Shown: piece after piece, positions 8,084 through 12,707 of the stretch
Layout: each line of letters begins with the position of its first letter
Position numbering within the stretch: position 1 is the stretch's first letter
Source of the DNA: Fragilaria radians
Lineage: Eukaryota; Bacillariophyta; Fragilariophyceae; Fragilariales; Fragilariaceae
DNA: 12,707 bases
Direction of reading: 5' to 3'
Assembly (NCBI GenBank): GCA_900642245.1
Contig: CAAAJI010000373.1
Span: 40,912 to 53,618, forward strand
The notes under the pieces: model-generated
Database searches by the model: none
The model's input: only the letters and a program-made list of their open reading frames with translations
What the model was told of the DNA's origin: nothing
Made by a program: the position numbers and the translations under genes

Positions 8084-8696
8084 ATCAATCAAATTACTTT
8101 TACCCGCCGACAATTCCACTATGATTGACGATACGAGACGGTCACTGTTGTCAGATCTTCCTATCGACCTGATGAGCTACATCATGACATTTATGGATTA
8201 TAGCGACTTAACTCAATTTGAACAAACTTGTGAAAGCGCATATCGGCTAGTTGCGTCAACCCTTGCTTGGAAATATCGATGCGACATCGATTTTGTACCG
8301 TATCCACGTTACGATTGCCGAAAATATGGATATCCATGCGAGGACTACAAGAAATCCTATCGATACCTATTCTCAGAAGTACGACGGAAGAAAATCAATA
8401 TCCACGATTTGGAATCCTTGGATTGGTACTTTAATTACACTCCGATAGCAGGAGGGCGAGGAAAAGACACACTGGTATCCTGTTCCTTCCGTGATGGACA
8501 ACTACACTTGGTGGGATATCCTCCCCTTCCCTATTATATTTCCCTTGATGCCTCATTGTTGGGGATTGGTATTTTCCCCCCACATCATGTTAATCGATTA
8601 CCCAATGGAGAATGGCTCATTATCAATGAAAATGTAACCTTTGTTAGTTGTGAGCCCAATGGAATACTGACGTATCGTGACCGAGGATTTCAGTAG
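8076..8696 (+). CDS. F-box protein, likely SCF ubiquitin-ligase substrate adaptor
   Basis: An intact single-exon gene of 206 residues from the ATG at 8076 to TAG at 8694-8696. Residues about 26-70 form an F-box: LSDLPIDLMSYIMTFMDYSDL, then TCESAYRL and the closing AWKYRC. This segment binds Skp1 in SCF-type E3 ligases, and the rest of the protein normally selects the substrate. The C-terminal part has a Tyr-rich basic stretch (91-107), then LDWYFNYTPIAGG, a SFRDGQLHL segment and NRLPNGEWLIINENVTFVS. In my judgement these resemble the second domain of a family of short F-box proteins common in diatoms and oomycetes (W-x-F, DG and R-x-x-x-x-x-W landmarks). The substrate is unknown. No membrane span or signal peptide is visible, so action in cytosol or nucleus is expected. 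No AATAAA lies close after the stop. Confidence 0.8.
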   Translation: MSKSIKLLLPADNSTMIDDTRRSLLSDLPIDLMSYIMTFMDYSDLTQFEQTCESAYRLVASTLAWKYRCDIDFVPYPRYDCRKYGYPCEDYKKSYRYLFSEVRRKKINIHDLESLDWYFNYTPIAGGRGKDTLVSCSFRDGQLHLVGYPPLPYYISLDASLLGIGIFPPHHVNRLPNGEWLIINENVTFVSCEPNGILTYRDRGFQ

Positions 8697-10535
8697 ATTA
8701 CATGAAAAAGGTCATGTCGGTTTTTTTCTTCTGTACGATGGATATGGAAATCGGAAGCTCAGTTTTCAAAGTTTCTCTGCTAATGATTGCGATTGCGTCC
8801 TCATTAGTCGGCAAAGCCTCTCATAACATCAATATTCATTTTCGCTTACTATGCGTATAACTTAGTTATCGGATATGACATTGAATGCCATGTGTATGCT
8901 CGAAAACGAGGCATGATATCATGGTCAAAATTAAATTCTACCAGTCAGTTTCATCGTTTTTTTTTGTATTTCAAAGATCATCAGCTTCCATGAATAAGGT
9001 TGAGAAAATGTGCATGTAGTATCCGGTGTGGAGAATAGGTAACTGCCGCAACCATATATTGATCACAAAAGATATCAATTAAAGCATGTCCAATGCAAAA
9101 TAAAGAACAAAATGATTTTTGTCTCTAATTTAGACATGTATTGGCCCTTGATCTGCGTAGCAATATTGTTTTATTTTCTTTCTTTCGTTCCCTTCGAATT
9201 TTCAGGTTCCTAAGAATGTATTCCCATGATAAAAATGATTGTTAAGATCTTGCAGTTTGAATATAGACATTCATTTGTGTAGACATCCATATTATCTGAT
9301 ACTGGAGGAATACTAATTGAGAGATCAATTGATGCTTAATTGTGACCTTTTGAGCGCTATTAATTTCCAAAATTCTGCCATATCGCAATAATTTGTCACT
9401 AATATTTGGTTTGGGCTTTAGCTTGTCAATATTGCATTCTCTTTCTTTTCTCTCTCTTTCCCGGCATACACTGATGCTATTCTGCAGCTTCAAAAGGCTC
9501 ACTTGGATATTATGAAAGACAATTTAGGATGACAAAGTTCAATTATAATCTTTGCTGTTAGAGAATGCACGTAGCAGACACACCGTGGCAGTCAAAAGAC
9601 ATCCAAGTACATCAAAACGTGAGTATAGAATAGGGACAAAAGAATGACATCAGCACAATTACACTAATGCAACTCTAGTACAGCTATCTTCAAGAATTCT
9701 CCTACCTTTATCCCATTCCTCTGTCTTCAAAAAATTTAAACAAACTATTTGACTATTTCTTCTGTGCAAAAATTTCATTTTTCATCAAAGGCCTATACAC
9801 TTCTAACTACCAAATTGGGACTATACGTTGCATGTTTAGAAGCAACATTCAATCTGCTATTTTAACAAGACTCACATAAACTCTACTGATACTATTGGAT
9901 GTATCATCTTTATTTCTGAAGCCCTTGTATACTTTACTAGATCTTGTTTGAGAAGATATCTTTCATCATGTGGGATATCAATAATTGAAAGATTTTCCAG
10001 TCATTTACCATACAACCATCCTGCTCTATGCAAAGTTGTACAAGGTGAAATTATGATCTATCTTATCTATTTTTGACAAAAATTGATCTCATTTTGCGTC
10101 ACATTGCAATGCCCCCTTGTGAAGGTCACTCTCATTCACGCCACATCACCCTCTTATGACGGTCTCGCGTCACTCCTATAGATGCATGTGTTCACTTCCT
10201 GATGAATCTTGATTAGGATATGAGTTCATTCTCTCAAAATCCTTCAAAAAACTATCTTTAGTTTTCAATTAGCTTTAGCATAAATAAAAGTGGATAGTTA
10301 ATGTGTCTTTAATACCCAAACCCAGATGTGTAAACATGTGAAATATTTAGATTCTTTACTTTCACTTGTACTAACAGTCTTGGACGTCTCCAACATTGGT
10401 ACACAAATCCAGCTCTTAGTCTAATCTATTAATGTCAGACTGGATATTGTTCATGTCACATAAAGCTACTAGATTAATGCATTTCTTTTCAGTCTATACT
10501 TTAAGGTATGGCAGGATCAAGTCAAACAAACTAAT
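8697..10535. other. Long AT-rich spacer without recognised genes
   Basis: I find no supportable gene on either strand. Just after the F-box stop, ACATGA/TCATGT (about 8700-8717) can pair and is followed by a T run. A pyrimidine-rich stretch lies at about 9170-9200, and a CT-rich one at about 9438-9460 creates a spurious Arg/Glu-rich minus-strand frame. No tRNA, array or long repeat was seen. Confidence 0.5.
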
Positions 10536-10621
10536 CAAGTCTATTTGAGCGCTTTTTCAAGAGATTATTGAAAACAGACGTAACAATGTACCTTGACATA
10601 CCTGATGGATTTGAAAATTAA
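10536..10621 (+). pseudogene. Ty1/copia-like reverse transcriptase remnant
   Basis: Two abutting frames recall the conserved start of the copia reverse transcriptase catalytic region, where a DVxxAFLxG-type motif is followed a dozen residues later by YMxIPxGFE. Here QVYLSAFSRDY (10536-10568) ends in TGA, and the other frame continues with LKTDVTMYLDIPDGFEN (10568-10618) up to TAA. Order and spacing fit. A vague continuation follows at about 10635-10670 (RQHG where the family has RQW). No LTRs, integrase or YxDD motif are recognisable nearby, so this is an isolated scrap of an old insertion. Motif recognition is from memory; a profile search was not run. Confidence 0.42.
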
Positions 10622-10785
10622 TATTTCAAGATGCAACTTTGAATAATTTCAAATCAAAGACAGCATGGAAGTCAATTAAATTCCATTTGAGTTTACTCTT
10701 TATTTTAGTTTAGGAAGTCAATTACAACCAGTAGAGATTTACAGCAACCAATTCCTGCAGCAATATTATCACTGCCTCCTCGATC

Positions 10786-11148
10786 TCAAACTAGGTGGAA
10801 AAACGGATGTAGGGTTAGGGTCATGACTCTTTTCTTTTGACAAGGCATTTTGAAAATAGTAACTGGCTTAGAAGACGAGTATAGTATAATAGCGTATTCG
10901 AAGAAGATACGACGAAGATAAAATTTATAACTTTTTGCTTTGGAATCATGTGCCCGTAAAGGCTTACACGATATCTCCTCCTTCGCTACGATCGCTTTAG
11001 TTGCAACTGACAATATGAGGTAAGGTAATCGACTTGTTTTGACAGTTGTAATTGTACCAATTAAATCATCAATCGTGTTGTCCAAGCTTTGAATTTTGAC
11101 AGGGTCTAATACGAACAAGTTTTCATGCATAGGTACTTCAGAATTCAT
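10786..11148 (-). CDS. Doubtful 120-aa open reading frame, no recognised family
   Basis: From the first ATG (11148) this minus-strand frame gives 120 codons. It begins with an acidic/hydrophobic part (ENLFVLDPVKIQSLDN), has a Leu/Ile-rich middle and ends in a basic, hydrophobic tail. No signal peptide, domain or repeat is recognisable. It sits between the copia-like scrap and decayed LRR pieces, in sequence otherwise full of stops, so it may be chance or another fossil. Confidence 0.2.
   Translation of the reverse strand: MNSEVPMHENLFVLDPVKIQSLDNTIDDLIGTITTVKTSRLPYLILSVATKAIVAKEEISCKPLRAHDSKAKSYKFYLRRIFFEYAIILYSSSKPVTIFKMPCQKKRVMTLTLHPFFHLV
10810..10820 (+). repeat. Two-unit telomere-like motif TAGGGTTAGGG
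   Basis: The sequence carries almost two TTAGGG units, the telomere repeat type reported for diatoms and many other eukaryotes. At 11 bases, chance is an adequate explanation, though a short interstitial telomeric insertion at a repaired break is possible. Confidence 0.25.
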
Positions 11149-11222
11149 GAAATGCTGCAATGCGATTCAAGATTCACTGTCCAGCTATAGAAATCAAGTT
11201 TCGGTTCCGGATCTTTCTCTGA

Positions 11223-11455
11223 GACCCGAAATCATTGTCGATTTCCTTTGAATTGGAGATTTCTCATTGGCTTTTAGCACACTTAGTAGCGTTGACTCTT
11301 GTTTTGTATTTCAATTCATTGACTGGGACGATTCCATCTTCCATGCGACCTTTGGCAATGCTGACATCCTAATCCTCTTACAACAAGGCATCCTTCCCTA
11401 TGCAATGGAAAAATTTACACGCTTGGATATTTCTGACATTTGTAAAAAGAATTGA
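11223..11455 (+). pseudogene. Decayed LRR gene fragment (plus strand)
   Basis: From 11223 to 11369 one frame reads ...FELEISHWLL, LVALTLVLYFNSLTGTIPSS and then LAMLTS before TAA (11370-11372). NSLTGTIPSSM is a textbook plant-type LRR core. After a frame change the reading continues LILLQQGILPYAMEKFTRLDISDI (to 11452) and then TGA. This again fits an LRR pattern (LxxLxLxxxxLxxxLPxxMExxxxLDIS). The fragment covers about two to three repeat units. With no start, membrane span or cap, it is a fossil. It is related in style to the intact LRR genes in the left half of the window, but too short and diverged to say which was its source. Confidence 0.6.
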
Positions 11456-11548
11456 TTCCATGTTTGATGAGATCATTGAATAACTTGCTTTTTCAATTTT
11501 CTCATTAAGTGTCACGAAGTAAATTCTTCTTTCAATGAAGACAAACCT

Positions 11549-11682
11549 TGGAAGTGTTGGATTTGTCAACAATTGAGTTAAATTTCCCATAGAACACGGA
11601 ATTGTCCCAGTCAATCGATTGATATGCACTTTCGGTAGTGATATCTAAGCTAGACATGCTAATTTCCGATGTAAATGTTCTA
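11549..11682 (-). pseudogene. Decayed LRR gene fragment (minus strand), facing the previous one
   Basis: Read on the minus strand, SEISMSSLDI (about 11653-11682) is followed after a frame change by HINRLTGTIPCSMGNLTQLL (about 11566-11626) and then loses the pattern. RLTGTIPxSMGNLTQL is an unmistakable LRR core. The nucleotide core ATTGACTGGGAC(A/G)ATTCC also occurs in the plus-strand fossil about 270 bp away, so the two remnants form a diverged inverted pair converging near 11470. There is no intact frame. Confidence 0.55.
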
Positions 11683-12019
11683 ATTAAGTTGAATATTTTA
11701 ATGACTTTAGGTTTTCAAATAATCCGACACGGTAGCTCTAATCATATAAAGGCTTGCTCTTTATTTAAAAGCTTTAGCTAAAATCATCACCTATCATGAC
11801 AGAATTTATCAGCATTGTTCTCTACAAAAATAGGTTATGACATCAATCATTCATCAAAAGTTAAGAGTATCTCATGCCATTCTGATGCCTATTAATGTAT
11901 GCAACAGAGTTAAGCAAAGAAAAAACCCAGGTTTATTGGACAGCTATTCAACCGTAAATTCATTTTGTAACCCAAATAGTTGATGGACAATTAAGAAATG
12001 AATGGATTATTAGTGAATG

Positions 12020-12135
12020 AGACAATTTTCTGGATAGCATTGTCCTTGAAGAGAGTAGTTATGGCATGGTAAAGGAGTAATGGATAATCCAAATATTTGG
12101 ATTATCTTGTGGCAAGCATCCCAAATGAAAAGATT
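12020..12135 (+). pseudogene. Possible further LRR scrap
   Basis: DNFLDSIVLEES (from about 12021) and, in another frame about 79 bp on, LDYLVASIPNEKIG (12097-12138) resemble two successive LRR cores such as NxLxGSIPNEIG. The spacing is close to one 24-residue repeat plus indels. Evidence is thin and it may be chance. A perfect palindrome interrupts the region between them. Confidence 0.2.
12083..12106. repeat. Perfect 24-bp palindrome
   Basis: The twelve-base arm GATAATCCAAAT is followed immediately by its exact reverse complement with no spacer, and symmetry stops on both sides. The longest perfect palindrome I found in the window. It could extrude as a cruciform, mark a joined inverted duplication, or be a binding site; no gene context decides. 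Confidence 0.85.
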
Positions 12136-12138
12136 GGA

Positions 12139-12707
12139 TGAATACATGTCAATGCAAGAATGCTGCTAATGGCATTCTCAAATACACTTTCTGCATGGAA
12201 TGTTTCTCTGCTGGGTTGACACAAGTGTGATATAACTAGGTGATATATATGGATCAACAAAGTTTTGAATCAGTACTTCATGCACAGATGCGCACATTCA
12301 AGGTGTGTTCAGTCTCAGGTCTAGAATTAGAATTCAAGGATGGAAAGAGATAGCCGTTTTTCAAGGGTTGGAGGAGGATGTTGATAATATCAACGGCACT
12401 GTAGTTCATTTGATTTGTGACACGATCCCAGATCTGAATATGTTTATATGGATCATGGCACAAATTTCTAGGATGCATCATCTCATTGCTAGTAATGGTG
12501 ACATCCACATGCGCAGCTTCTTTATGACCATAAAGTGTTCCAAAGGAAACGGATGGTGTTCGTCATACAATTTACTTACAGCACGATGACATTTCAATGA
12601 ATTTACCCTATAAAAACAAATTTGATACTGAATTAAAAACAGTACTACTATTAATTTGCCAATCTAAGTTTCGCTAATTTAAGCTGAGAATAAACATGAA
12701 TTTCGAA
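12139..12707. other. Right-end stretch without recognised gene
   Basis: Overlapping open frames exist on both strands at about 12278-12589, but the plus one has only a GTG at its head and neither shows a domain or repeat pattern. I call no gene here. Confidence 0.4.

Noticed and set aside
8251..8448. Second open frame within the F-box gene
   Set aside because: It lies wholly inside the F-box coding sequence in another frame and shows no domain.
8700..8730. Hairpin plus T run after the F-box stop, resembling a bacterial terminator
   Set aside because: The arms are only six bases, and all other evidence is eukaryotic, where such terminators are not used by protein genes.
9242..9502. Minus-strand frame with an Arg/Glu-rich segment
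   Set aside because: The charged run comes from a simple CT-rich repeat; the rest shows no protein pattern.
10810..10820. Interstitial telomere as evidence for a chromosome fusion
   Set aside because: Fewer than two full TTAGGG units; chance is sufficient.
12278..12589. Overlapping open frames on both strands near the right end
   Set aside because: They overlap each other, the plus one lacks an ATG at its head, and neither has a recognisable domain.
1..12707. CRISPR array, tRNA, rRNA or prokaryotic defence operon
   Set aside because: No regularly spaced repeats, tRNA-like cloverleaf, rRNA segments or tightly spaced gene runs were seen on either strand.

Overview
The window reads as nuclear DNA of a eukaryotic microalga, most probably a diatom. 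The evidence is sparse genes in AT-rich spacers, no bacterial operon structure, no convincing introns, a canonical AATAAA signal after one gene, and membrane-anchored leucine-rich-repeat (LRR) proteins without a kinase, of a type common in diatoms. The lineage call is inference from gene style; no species is assigned.

Left part (1-6030): two paralogous genes for single-pass membrane proteins with a C-terminal LRR domain lie head to head, about 2.6 kb apart. The minus-strand copy starts at 1721 and leaves the window at base 1 with an unbroken frame (573 codons seen). The plus-strand copy (4309-5988) is complete at 559 residues. The two align without gaps from Met119 of the first and Met1 of the second through the membrane span, so the plus-strand protein lacks the first 118 residues of its sister. 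Divergence is mosaic: a 140-bp block is identical except for one silent base, directly beside a 56-bp stretch with 14 differences. This suggests recent gene conversion.

Middle part (6000-8700): mostly non-coding spacer, a doubtful 86-codon frame, frame-shifted remnants that look like a piggyBac-type transposase, and one intact small gene (8076-8696) for an F-box protein, a likely substrate adaptor of an SCF ubiquitin ligase.

Right part (8700-12707): a gene desert with fossils. It holds a Ty1/copia-like reverse transcriptase scrap (about 10536-10621), two decayed LRR fragments pointing at each other (plus 11223-11455, minus about 11570-11682), a perfect 24-bp palindrome (12083-12106) and anonymous AT-rich sequence.

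Overall this is a small LRR gene nursery: two live receptor-like copies plus broken LRR scraps in both orientations, interleaved with transposon debris. No operon-like defence system, CRISPR array, rRNA or tRNA gene was recognised.
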